Source: Otatea glauca
Lineage: Eukaryota > Streptophyta > Magnoliopsida > Poales > Poaceae
Assembly (NCBI GenBank): GCA_036346275.1
Contig: CM070717.1
Coordinates: forward strand, 6,817,178 to 6,881,177
Length of the DNA: 64,000 nt
Direction of reading: 5' to 3'
Below, piece after piece: positions 45,636 through 56,529 of the stretch. Position 1 is the stretch's first letter, and each line of letters begins with the position of its first letter. The notes under the pieces were generated by a model, which was not told the origin of the DNA, did not search any database, and worked only from the letters and a program-made list of their open reading frames with translations. A program made the position numbers and the translations under genes.

Positions 45636-45647
45636 TGGTACCAGATT
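45636..45647 (+). other. Element C primer-binding site, mutated
   Basis: TGGTACCAGATT lies two bases after the LTR and differs from TGGTATCAGAGC at a few bases. Confidence 0.75.
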
Positions 45648-46846
45648 TCAGGTTCATCGGTGAGAGTTAGTAGATCATTTCTTTTTCTTATCACCTATCG
45701 TCCAGAAAAAGCCAACAAAAAAATAGATTAGATCATCCGCTGTTCAAAACCATCTGTGCCTTGCATCTTCTTGTCAATAATTTGCATTGTCGAATTTTTG
45801 GTTGCATCATCTTGTTGAGTTGCTAATCTTAGTTTAGATTGGTGTTCGGTTCATCTTGTCATTGCATCTTGCTATCGCCATTGCATCTTCGTTGCAATTC
45901 CTCATCATCCACCTTACCCCGCCCCTGCTGCTACCGCGCCAAGCCTAGCAAATCTCGGAGAAAAAAAAGAGAGAGAAGAAGAAGAACAAAAACAAACAAA
46001 CAAATTCCGAGCAGAGACCTTTCATATATTGGTTTCGGTTTGAGGCATAACGAAAGTCCAGATCGATTTGATTTCAGTTTGGAAAAGATCAGAGGGAAGA
46101 ATACGGAAAGTTTAGCTATTTTTGGTTTGGGTTGGTTAAGAAAACTGTAGACTCTCTGGATTTGGTTTCGGTACATTTGCTGTGTTTTCGGAACCCCTTC
46201 GGACACAGTACACCAAAACAGCCATAACATTTGCATACGACCTCCGATTGGGTTGTTCGAGTACTCAAAACGACCAGAACAAAAAGATACATCCAAAAAT
46301 CAACAAGTCCAACTCTAATTTGGTTCCTGATGCTTCAAAAAATTTGTTTGACCCCAAAAAACATCGTTGAGGGCCTCAAAACGCCCCCGGAAGTTTGGAA
46401 AATTTTGACCTTCTCCGTTTTGACTGGAATTTTTGCTGCTGTGTCCTGGGCTTGTGTACATCACTGCCTCGCAGCCCCCCCCCCCGTTTTGAGCCTTTCT
46501 GCTTGCTGACTTTGATTAGCTTTTCATCGGTTTGGGCTAGGGTTAGCAACACTGACTAGTACTTTGAACGGATTTTCACTTTGCATTTACTGATTTGATT
46601 GTTGCTAATCCTTGCTACATATTTGAACTTTCCAAGCTCCACTTCTCTACATTGATTAGACTCGTATCACCTGGCAATCGCTCCATCCAATCTCCATCCG
46701 CTGGTTGCCGATCACCGCTGTGACTTGGTAAGAATTGGTAAGAGTTCGATAACGGCTTGTGAGGGTGTGACTTGACATAACCACAACCTATTAGTTGCAC
46801 GACATATACTTGTGTTTCCCTTGTTTCCTATTTTCTTTCGCTAACA

Positions 46847-48640
46847 ATGGCAGGAACTTCGGAGCATTCAGAATCCACCACAGCACATTCTCCTCGTACT
46901 AGGGGCATTATTCAACACTTTGAACGTCAAATGCGCCTGCATACGGAAGGAGTTGAGGAGGACATCCGACAAACAAATACACATCTTGCACAACTTGAGG
47001 ACGTCTAGATCAAAATGACTACAACTCTGGACGCAATGCGATCTGCCCAAGCCGCCACCAACACTAATCTGGCCACAATAGTGACATGTCTTGAGGAGCT
47101 GTCACACATAGGGATGGCAATAGGGACCCGATCCCCGTTTTCCCGCGGGGAATTCCTCTATTAGGGGACGGGGACGGGGACGGGGGAAATCTCTCCCCGC
47201 GGGGGGCTTATCGGGGAAAATATTGCCCCCGTCGGGGATCGCGGGGACGGGGACGTTCCACCGTTCCCCATCCCCGATCCCCGTCCCCGTCCCCGTGTTA
47301 TTACTAATAGGTGGAAGTAAATGATCATTCTCAAAAGAAAAAATATATATGTGAGGTTATTATTAATAAATATGCTAAATATGAATTACTCTAGTGATTC
47401 ACTCACACTTCAACCACACATGCACCATTACTCTAGTGATTCATTCATGTAGCATGTGATCTTTTATATAGCATTTCCGGGGATTATTCCCCGTCGGGGA
47501 CCCGTAAACCAGTCGGGGATCGGGGACGGGGGAGAATTAAGCCCCGTGTACGGGGACGGGGACGGGGGCGGGGAAATTTTCCTTATCGGGGATCGGGGAT
47601 GGGAGGGCGCTCCCCACGGGGATTTTCCCCGTTGCCATCCCTAGTCACACACCCTTGCTACTGTTGTTCAAGGCCAAGCTGCCCACAACGACATTGCAAA
47701 TCAAGTTAAGGATGTTTATGCAGGTGATACCGAGTATGATGAGCGTGATGACTACAACGCAGCTCGAGGTCATCGACAACCACGTGTCCATCCACATGGT
47801 ATGTACCGACAGCAGCATCGCCGTGAGGTACGTGATCAGGATGATTCCTTTGCTAAGGTCAAGTTAACCATTCCTGCATTTAATGGAAAATATGATCCGG
47901 ATGCTTATCTTACCTGGGAATTAGCTGTTGGTTAAAAGTTTGCATGCCATGCTTTTCCTGTACATAACCAAGTTAGGGCTGCCACTAGTGAATTCACAGA
48001 CTTTGCATCTATTTGGTGGAGAGAACATTGCCACACGCATCCGAATAACATTCCCACAACCTGGGAAGCTTTGAAACTACTCATGCGACACCAATTTGTT
48101 CCCTCATACTATGCTCGTGACATGACAAATAAACTACAACGCTTACGTCAAGGTACCAATTCTGTAGAGCATTACTTTCAGGAGTTGCAAATTGGTATGT
48201 TGTGTTGTGGTTTAATTGAGATTGAGGATGCAGCTATGGCACGGTTTTTGGGTGGGCCGAACCGTGAGATACAGGACATTCTTGATTACAAGGACTACAA
48301 TTCTATTACTCGATTGTTCCATCTTGCTTGCAAAGCTGAACGAGAAGTGCAGGGTCGTCAAACGAGGACACGAGCTAACTTTTCTGTAGGTCGCACTCAC
48401 TCTTGGACTCCAAGTGCTTGCCTTCATCGGCCTCCCATTCGGCTGCACCGTCTCCATCCACCAACAAACAACACACTGTGACGTCGACTCCCACATCACA
48501 GCCTTCTACAGCAAGCAGGGCTGCACCCCAGGGATCAACACAAAGTGCTTCGGTTGCTTCTACGGGACGGACCAAGGGCGCCCAAGTGCCACCCGTAAGG
48601 GCCATGGACATATCATGCGTGATTGTCCAAACAAGCGAGT
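46847..48640 (+). pseudogene. Element C gag
   Basis: The start is MAGTSEHSESTTAHSPRTRG at 46847, with a coiled-coil-like region and a TAG at 47006. After the inserted MITE the core resumes: IPAFNGKYDPDAYLTWELAV, then a stop in place of the residue before KFACHAF, FASIWWREHC, MARFLGGPNREIQDIL. The zinc-knuckle region (CFGC, then GHGHIMRDCPN) is split by added bases around 48560-48610. It retains the last knuckle cysteine that element B lost. Confidence 0.82.
47109..47643. mobile_element. hAT-type MITE, 535 bp, inserted in gag
   Basis: The left end is TAGGGATGGCAA and the right end TTGCCATCCCTA, perfect inverted repeats. GTCACACA flanks both sides (47101-47108 and 47644-47651), an 8-base target duplication as hAT elements make. 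The inside is full of CGGGGACGGGGA/CCCCGT words near both ends. No transposase is present. Confidence 0.95.
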
Positions 48641-49651
48641 GCTGGTTATACGTGATAATGGTGAGTATTCTTCAGCTAGTGATTTGGATGATGACACATA
48701 TGCCATGCTTGCTACTGACGTTGCAGAACAAGACATTGCATTTGATCATGAAGTACATGTAGCTGCTACTGATGCCGATAAGTATTTGAGTATTGTGGTC
48801 CAACGTGTACTCAGTACTCAGATTGCTACAGCAAAGCACAATCAGTGTCACAATCTGTTCCAAACCAAAGGTGTTGTAAAGGAACGATCCGTTCTCATAA
48901 TTATCGATGGTGGAAGCTGCAACAACTTGGCTAGTACAGATTTGGTGGAGAAGCTTGCTTTACCTACACAACCACATCCTCACCCCTACCACATCCGGTG
49001 GCTCAATTCGAGTGATAAATTGAAGGTAACACGTTCTGTGCGGATTCACTTTGCTATGGGTTCATAGCATGATTATGTTGATTGTGATGTTGTGCCTATG
49101 CAAGCATGTTCCATGTTACTAGGGAGATCTTGGCAATATGATACTGATTCTTTGCATAATGGTCGAACTAATCAATACTCCCTCATCTTTAAAGGAAAGA
49201 AAATTGTATTGCACCCAATGACTCCTGAACAAATTGTTAAAGATGAACTTGCTAGGACAACTAGAGAGAGAAACCAGAAACATGCTCTAAGTGAAAATCA
49301 GGTTGTAGCTACAGAATTCTTGCAACAAAATGCCCACTATCAAATTGCTCAATCTGATTTGAAATTGAAGTCTCCTGTGTTGCTAGCTACTCAAGCTGAA
49401 TTGGATGATTGTCTTGCTCGTGCTTCTGGTTGCTTTGCTCTCATGTGCACACAGGTCCTATTTTCTTTGGATGATATGCCCCCTTCTTTGCACCCTTCTG
49501 TCACTAACCTTTTGCAGGAATATTCCGATGTTTTCCCACAAGACGTATCGGCTGGACTTCCACCTATCCGGGACATTGAACATCAGATTGACCTTATTCC
49601 AGGAGCATCATTGCCCAACCGTGCACCGTACTGCACCAATCCTGAGGAAAC
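48641..49651 (+). pseudogene. Element C protease and RT start, truncated
   Basis: The protease has LIIIDGGSCNNLASTDLVEK. A TAG at about 49065 replaces a tyrosine codon in the stretch SYHDYVD; the same frame goes on (MQACSMLLGRSWQYDTDSLH). Farther on it reaches LLQEYSDVFPQDVSAGLPPI and a few residues beyond, the N-terminal edge of Ty3 RT, and then ends. RT active-site motifs are not present. Confidence 0.85.
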
Positions 49652-50886
49652 AAGAAACTAGCTCAAAAGCTTCTCAAATCACTCAAACATGGCACTATGA
49701 GCTCAAGAGGTTTTGCTCTCAAGTGTATGCCTCAAATGGGTGCAAGAGCAGCAACAAAACCTCCCCCATTTGGCCTCTTACAAAGCTCCTTAAAGAAAAC
49801 TAGCCGTTGGAACAAAATAAACTAAAAAAGCAAATTTGGACATTCTGATTTATCCAATTCGGACATTCTCCACAGTCACTAGCGTTACATGCCAAATTTG
49901 GACATTCCGAATTCTAGCTCCAAAACACAAGTTCTGCCAAAATGTCCTAAAATCAAATTCAGACATTCTGTTTTTACCTAATTCGGACATTCTCACAGCA
50001 TGATACAAATATGGTCATAATTTTTTACTCCGAAATCCGATTTGGGTGATCTTGGACTCTGTGGAAAGCTTATCAAAAGGGCTACAAATTCAACCCATTT
50101 TTAAGATCTAAGCAACCATAGATATTTTCATAGAACACTAAAACTCCAACAATTACACTCTCTAGATAAAGATACCAGCCCAAAAGGGAGGTACTCTGAC
50201 CGACGATAGTAACGGCCATTACATGGCGATAGTGCCGGAAATTCAAACTCAAGAAAATCCAGTCGAACACATGCTCTAGGAAATATGTACCGTCAAGTAG
50301 GCAGCAGTACTACCAGACAAGCGGTAGTATCGGCCCATAGATACGGTAGTGCCAAAATTCAAATCACAAGAAAAACCAAAAGCAACACATGCTCTGGAAT
50401 ACCACTACCCCGCACAAGGGGCGGTACTACTGACTTGCGGTAGTACCGACTTCAACACAACGATAGTTCTGGCCTGAATGAATTTCCAAGAAACACATTC
50501 TCAGGAAAATATCTACCCCTCCCAGGGGATGGTACTACTGACTCATGGTAGTACTGGTCTTATAAGATAGTAGTGCCGGTTTCTGCGAAAACAAGATGAT
50601 TTCACAAAGAAATTTTCTCCAATCCAATAAGGACCTACAAGTGAGCCATGTGATGGTCAACTCATGATCAAAACAATTTGCAAAACACATTTACAAAGTC
50701 TAGTCACATGCTCAAAAGAGAAATGCATGAGCTTCAATTTATTTGTAAAACACATTCGCAAATATTAGTTCCATGCAACAAACAACAACCAAGAAGAACA
50801 AATGCATGATCCTTGACTATTTGCAAAACACATTCGCAAATATTGACACCATGCACAATAAACAAACAATTAAAGATTGAGCTAGC
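49652..50886 (-). repeat. Repeat X2, right part
   Basis: After the break, the plus strand runs through AACTAGCCGTTGG (about 49798) and then blocks such as GGTAGTACCG and GGTACTACTG up to about 50560. These are the same word class as in X1 but in opposite orientation. The CACTA end at 50887 follows. No gene is seen. Confidence 0.5.
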
Positions 50887-50898
50887 TACTATAGAAAG

Positions 50899-51175
50899 GC
50901 TTATCACAGATGGTTCAGAACCGTCATCACAGACAGTTTCCCGAACCGTCTGTAACCATATGTCAGTGATGTTACGGCATATCACAGAAGGTTTAGAAAT
51001 CATCTGTGATAGAAGATATCACAGACGGTTTCAAAGTAAAATCGTCTGTGATATCATAACATCACAGACGGTTTTGTGATGTTATGATATCACAGACGGT
51101 TTTAGTTTGAAACCGTCTGTTACATCATTACATCACAAATCGTTTTTAATTAAAAATCGTTTGTGATAAGACTGC
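50899..51175. repeat. CACTA subterminal repeats, left end
   Basis: About eight inverted or direct copies of ATCACAGACGGTTT or AACCGTCTGTGAT lie here. Such arrays next to CACTA ends bind the element's TNPA-type protein in the En/Spm model. Confidence 0.88.
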
Positions 51176-51524
51176 CAACAGATAACCATTTTTCTATTTA
51201 TTGGCTAGCCTTAGGAAATGCTAGCCATGCCCTCTGGAACAAGCAGATTACAGAATAACTAAACTCACATTACAACCATTTCAGATTACAGGCATTACAT
51301 CCATTTCATCAATCAACTCAGATTACATCACAGCGAGAAGCAGATTACGTATAGATTAATATTGCACGGCACATCTCTTTCAGAAATGAACTCAGATATA
51401 TTAACCAAATGGAACTCAATACCATTAACCAATTAATTGAATGCACAACAACAATTCACAAATCCACAGCATAAGTTTGACAATTAACCCAAATGGTAAT
51501 TCAGAAATAATACAACTTCTGAAG

Positions 51525-52361
51525 TTATAAGGCAGCGTGGAACTCGTCTTTTTCATTTAAGACTTGACTAAGCAAGAAGGCACAAAGCTGTCCTTGAATT
51601 CGCTCCAGATCGGCCTCTTCCAATGTAGTTGTTACCTGATTGGGCGTTTTCTTAGTGACAAGGAGTTCCATGTTGTGGCAAACGTAAAATCCACAACGGT
51701 TATTTCCCTTTCCCTGCTGGTGGCACTGCAAATATAGAATTGGTTACTTCCATAATCATTATTACATAGTTTATATAGGATTATTGTGTATAGCGGATAC
51801 CGAAAACTTAAAATCATGATTCAACTTCGCCCTGTCTTTGCCAAAAGGCCCTCCATAAGCTTTGTACACTTTGAACGCCATACGTGATTGCAAAAGGTTA
51901 GCCTCAGCTATTCCAGGAGAATCATACACATTGAACAACCTATATGACCATGTTATCTTTGGAGAAAATGTGATTAATTACCTGGTGAGTAATTTTGCGA
52001 TAGGTTTTAAGTCGTGGCTGCCACTCTATAAGGAATCAAGGTAAATAACCCGATTCGTTGAAGGATGAATTACAATAAGAACCCAGTGAAACCTACACAG
52101 GTATGCCGGCATGATCAATTAACAGAATAGAGTTGCGAGCATAGTGCAAATCAAAGTAGCACTTACCCTGGGTTGTGGGGTAAAAGTATGAACTCTTTAT
52201 CTTTTTGAGCCGCCAAGGCCTCTCCGACGTATTTATCGATAGATACTAAATCTTTGTCCATTGTTTGCTTGGAGACTATATGTGGGTCCAGGAAAACCAT
52301 CGGTTGTTTGTTCTGTCTCGCTTCACGGATCATGTATCTAAATATACGAAAGCATTGAGTC

Positions 52362-52408
<47 letters not shown>

Positions 52409-52447
52409 CATATATATATACATATACATATACATATATATATATAC

Positions 52448-52499
<52 letters not shown>

Positions 52500-54480
52500 A
52501 TATGTATATATATATAACATTTATCGGTATTACACGAATGTAGACTGTGATTGCACACACTTACAATGTCCAGCATCTCAAGAGCGCGACGCCGAGGGCG
52601 TCGAGATTGAAGACGTCAAACAGGTCCTTGAAGTTGGCTGTGAAGAATCCCCCCGATGACTCGTTGAATAGATGCCCAGGCTTGAAGCTGACCGAGATAC
52701 TCGTTATGCGGTCTAGCACTGGCTTTTTAGCTTGTTCCATGCACCAATTCTGCAATCTAACACAAGCTATAGAAAGGTTCTTCATGCGCTCTCCTATTAC
52801 AAAAGGCTATCCTAGCTGGTATACTCGGACCAGCGGGGCAATCAGATAGTCCAATTTCTTCGTGACCTGCTTCACTTTGCCCTTGACTTGCTTTCTGCTA
52901 TAGGGAGTCTTCACGGGAGACGAGTGGGCACCATCCTACTAAAAGTCCTTTGATACATGGGGCACGGGAGCAGATTTGGTGGCTTGCTGAGGTGCAGCAG
53001 ATGACTCAGGCAGTTGGGGAAGCTCCGGTGATGGAGGACGGGCATTCAGGGAGATGTCGCTGCTGGGCCACTGGATGAAAGTGCGAATGGCATCCCCCAA
53101 TGTCACGATCTCGTCATTTGGGGGCATCGGTAGTGGGACGGTCTTGAAACTATCATTTACACCGTCCACATTAACCTTCATGAATCCGGTGCCACCAGGG
53201 TACCGTGCACTAGCACCCCTTCAATAAACGGATACACGACCCCCGAAGCAGTCGGAATAAGAATGGCACAATGGACAAGTCTCACTTGGAGAGTGCACCG
53301 CGTGGCCACCTACATAACGGTACACAATTAGCTACTGCGTCCAACAGCTATTTGTATGGAGCATTCAAGACATATATATAAGTACCTTGATGTCACATAC
53401 AGGAAATTTACCATGTTCATCTGTGGGAGTGGCGGATGCATAGCTGCTCTTTTTGGTAGTGGGGCTGATTTGCGCACATACATCTGGGATTTGCGCAGGC
53501 TGTCTGTAGTCCTGATTATTGAGCCTTTCCTCGAGGCTTCTTATCTTATTGTTGAATTCTTCTCTTAGTCTTTCCTCAATCTTTTGTACCAGTCATTCCT
53601 CTCGCTCTGCTTTGGTTCTCTTCCTACTCCGGTATTTGTCTGAGTCGTCTGGGAATCCCGACTTCCAGGGAACAAAAACCCACATGCCTCACGTGCGACC
53701 ACGGTGTTCCTTGTTTCCTAAGGCCGTGTAGAGTACATCTTTCTCCCTGTCTGGCAAAAAAGTGCCATCGGAAGATTGTGTACTAAACGCTACCTGCAAG
53801 ATCCCGACAAGTTATTTCACTTACGAAATTACGGACTAATTACATACAAAATTGGAAGTTGGATATCTTACCAGGCGTTGGCAGACTTCCTCGTCCGCGG
53901 GTTTGTAACGGAGACGGTGCCAGAAGACGTGGCACTTGACCTTGCTCTCAGCCAGTCTCTGGTGCGCTGGTCAACGATAGATGCAAATGGCACACAGGCC
54001 TCCTTGTCCTCCCTCTCCCATTGGTCCCTCTTCCCCGCGTGCCCAGCGGTGCCAAGTCTATAGGGGTGGGTACTCCTTGCCTACAGGGCCTTGTGGGCTT
54101 CACTTTGACATACGAATTCGTCCGTCGTCTTCGCCTCAACAAAACTTTACCACACGTCCTCAACAATGAACCCGTACTTAAAGAAGGGAGTCCTGTCCTT
54201 ATTGACATATTCCTTGACAAGCGTGCTCTTGAAGTTCTTCCACGTCTTTCCCGCCACTAGCAGTGCATACCGTCGCATTGAGCTCACAAAGTCTTCTGGG
54301 ATCTCAAACAAAGACATAATTTCTGTCACCAAGTCGTTGCGGCTCTCATCAATCAGCGACTTCCAGGATGGACAGGTGATGGGGACCCGTTCTCGTGCGA
54401 CTATCCCGCACAATGTCCTAAATGCATTCACCACCTTTCTTGGTTCGGTGGGGGGCCATCCTTTCGATCAACCACCGTGA
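51525..54480 (-). pseudogene. TNP1-type CACTA gene with PF03004-type N-terminus and Ulp1-like C-terminus
   Basis: Reading right to left: RTLCGIVARERVPITCPSWK and AGKTWKNFKSTLVKEYV (54147-54434) match the plant Ptta/En/Spm transposase family. VPLPMPPNDEIVTLGDAI and TFIQWPSSD (about 53090) follow, then exons with DLFDVFNLDALGVALLR (52565-52785) and an intron at 52338-52564. The C-terminus has all three Ulp1-type residues: His in FHWVLIVI (about 52080), Asp in YLDSL (about 52035) and Cys in CGFYVC (51663-51700). Between them AFKVYKAYGGPFGKDRAKL is readable. A stop after YLDSL and other frame breaks show it is dead. In the family it would bind the subterminal repeats; the protease-like part may act on SUMO conjugates. 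Confidence 0.82.
52358..52520. repeat. AT and ATACAT/ATGTAT microsatellite
   Basis: Runs of TA, then ACATAT, then ATGTAT. The two hexamer blocks are complementary, so the strand can fold back on itself. It lies wholly inside the TNP1 intron 52338-52564. Short frames here are meaningless. Confidence 0.95.
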
Positions 54481-55685
54481 TGGTATATCGTTCCGTGAGC
54501 CTTTTATTTGCTCCTCTTGGACCTCGAGGAGGTTTTCTTTTCGATGACTCATCACATCCTTGAGACGACGAATGAGGGGACACCATCTTCTTTTTAACTA
54601 GACCATATATTATATACTCTATTTAGACCTCAAAAGATAAGTTAGAGGGATATATTCCACTAGAAGAGGTATACTTGCAATGTAGGCTAGTTTTCATGGC
54701 TCAACAGGAAGGAAAAGGAATTAAGCAAGAAAGGCTATCAATTGATGACTGCTTTTATTTGATATACATTAGTGCAACCCTTCGTGCAACCTAACTAAGC
54801 ACAGAACAAGTCGGTCCAAGTAAGGAATGGATTGCTGTAAATATTGCGGTATTAGCAATTTTGTACAGATATTAATTCCAAGAACAAACAGAAACCAAGG
54901 AACAAATAATTCATAATAGCACATGAAAATTCATAATGAAACATGACAAAAGAACTCATAATCAAGAATATTAACATGTGCAGCATCATGAATTCTAAGG
55001 AAGATAAAACAACTAGCATAAAGGTCAAGTTGATTATTTGTGTTCTTAGATGTCGGGTTGCCTAAGGCCCTCCTCGCCACAAGGAACGAGTAATAGACTA
55101 ATTTGTGACAACCTTACCTCAATTACCAAATTCTATGCTTGACAGATTGCATGCAAACCTAATCAATTGTTTATCATATATGCACAAAACAGAGATATAT
55201 CAAGTGAAGCTTACAGGAATAGAATGAAAAGAAGATAACATTACAACTCCTCACTGCCGACAGAGCATAGATAAGTAAACAAAGCTATACAATCTAGACA
55301 GAGCAGAATGATAATAACAGTCAACAAGAGCACATACTTCATGACAGGATCAGTAAGCAATTATATCACTAAGCATATAGAACAGAAAACAATTGATCTA
55401 ATCACGCATGTACATATGTAAAGGTCTGTCAAGTCTGTTGTCACAAATAGTCTATTTCAATCCCAAATCCTCACTGAACACAATATCTCTCACTTGCAAG
55501 GTCCCCAAGCCTAAAAAGACTGGCCCCTTTGCAATATACTTGCAAGGTACCCAAGCTTAAAAGACTAGCCTCTTTGCAATATACCCACGTAATAACATCA
55601 CAGAGGAGTGCGAATACAGACTGAGCTGTCCCACAGGCAGCAGATCATACAATACAAAGCGGTAGTATGCTCACAATCAGAACGA
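54481..55685. other. AT-rich interior of the CACTA element
   Basis: No gene is seen. TGCAAGGTCCCCAAGC/TGCAAGGTACCCAAGC with AAAGACT... recurs at about 55494 and 55542, a short tandem duplication. By position this is leader or first-intron sequence of TNP1. Confidence 0.5.
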
Positions 55686-55689
55686 CACT

Positions 55690-55960
55690 CAAAGCCGTTC
55701 AAAGCGGCGTCTAGGCGGCGTCGGTGAGGGGGGCCGAGTGATGCTGCCGGAATGGGAGATGAGGCGGCGTCGGGGAGGGGGCAGCCTCGGCGAGGGGGTG
55801 GCGTCAAGGTCGGGGGAGGCGCCGGAATGGGAGACAAGGCGGCGTCGGGGAGGGCGCGGCCTCAGCGAGTGGACGGCGTCGAGGTCGGGGGGAGGCGCCG
55901 AAATGGGAGACGAGGCGGCGTCGGGGAGGGGGTGGCCTCGGCGAGGGGGCAACGTCGGGG
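55690..55960. repeat. GC-rich 75-bp tandem repeat in the TNP1 leader
   Basis: CCGGAATGGGAGA followed by AGGCGGCGTCGGGGAGG starts near 55747, 55822 and 55898, steps of 75 and 76 bases. The frames across it on both strands are by-products of the repeat. Confidence 0.85.
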
Positions 55961-56024
55961 CTTGCGAGACAAACCAAGCTAGGGTTTTGAGCGCTGGAGT
56001 GGAGAATGAATGATCTGCAAGAGT

Positions 56025-56036
56025 GTTCTTTTATAG
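56025..56036 (-). promoter_or_regulatory. TATA box for the TNP1-type transcript
   Basis: The minus strand reads CCTATAAAAGAAC just after the subterminal-type repeats (56040-56260). A GC-rich leader follows. This is the layout expected at a CACTA promoter. Confidence 0.55.
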
Positions 56037-56039
56037 GGC

Positions 56040-56260
56040 TCCCCTATCACAAACGGTTCTAATATAGAACCATCTGTTATAATAACATCATAGACGGTTC
56101 TTCAATAGAACCATCTGTGATAGAAATTTAGCGTAGACGGTTCTATATTAGAACCGTCTGCGATAGTGTTTTATCGCAGACGGTTATGTATTAAAACCGT
56201 CTGTGAAAGATAACATCACAGACGGTTCTATTATAGAACCGTCTGTGATGAAGCTTCCCA
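56040..56260. repeat. Internal block of CACTA subterminal-type repeats
   Basis: ACGGTTCTATTATAGAACCGTC and variants occur about five times as short inverted repeats. They lie between TNP2 and the TNP1 promoter rather than at an element end. No CACTA terminus is visible next to them (the flank is GATGAAGCTTCCC). Confidence 0.88.
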
Positions 56261-56384
56261 TAGACCTTCATTGATGAGGCAAAACCAGAGTTTGGCCTTC
56301 TTGGCCTATAATCGATTGTGGATAATATTTAATGTGTATGGAATTGTAGATGAAGCAACATATATACATCAGTAAAGGAAAGGA

Positions 56385-56402
56385 AACTTTATTAAATAAA
56401 TC
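56385..56402 (-). terminator. Poly(A) signal region of TNP2
   Basis: The minus strand reads GATTTATTTAATAAAGTTT, with AATAAA about 180 bases after the TNP2 stop at 56580. Confidence 0.45.
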
Positions 56403-56529
56403 ACATGCATATATACACAAAGTTAAGTATTTCGAATTTCGAGCATCTCATTATAAACAACTCTATTATCTTCGAGAGTACACTTAAAATCATAACTCCA
56501 TTTGCTTATTTTTTTATATAAAAATTAGC

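Larger units (their letters stand above)
44966..49651 (+). mobile_element. Element C: truncated Ty3-type element related to element B
   Basis: It has a 5' LTR (44966-45633), PBS, leader, gag, protease and the very start of RT, then stops. LTR ends (TGATGAGGACA...; CACCGAAAGATCGGG near the end), leader and proteins all match element B, now on the plus strand. Integrase and the 3' LTR are missing. Repeat X resumes at the break, so the 3' half was lost by deletion. A hAT MITE (47109-47643) sits in gag. Confidence 0.85.

Noticed and set aside
52265..52659. Short frames of I, Y, M and H repeats
   Set aside because: They are translations of the AT/ATACAT microsatellite in an intron.
55738..56013. 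91-residue plus-strand frame, G/R/E-rich
   Set aside because: It follows the 75-bp repeat in the TNP1 leader on the wrong strand.
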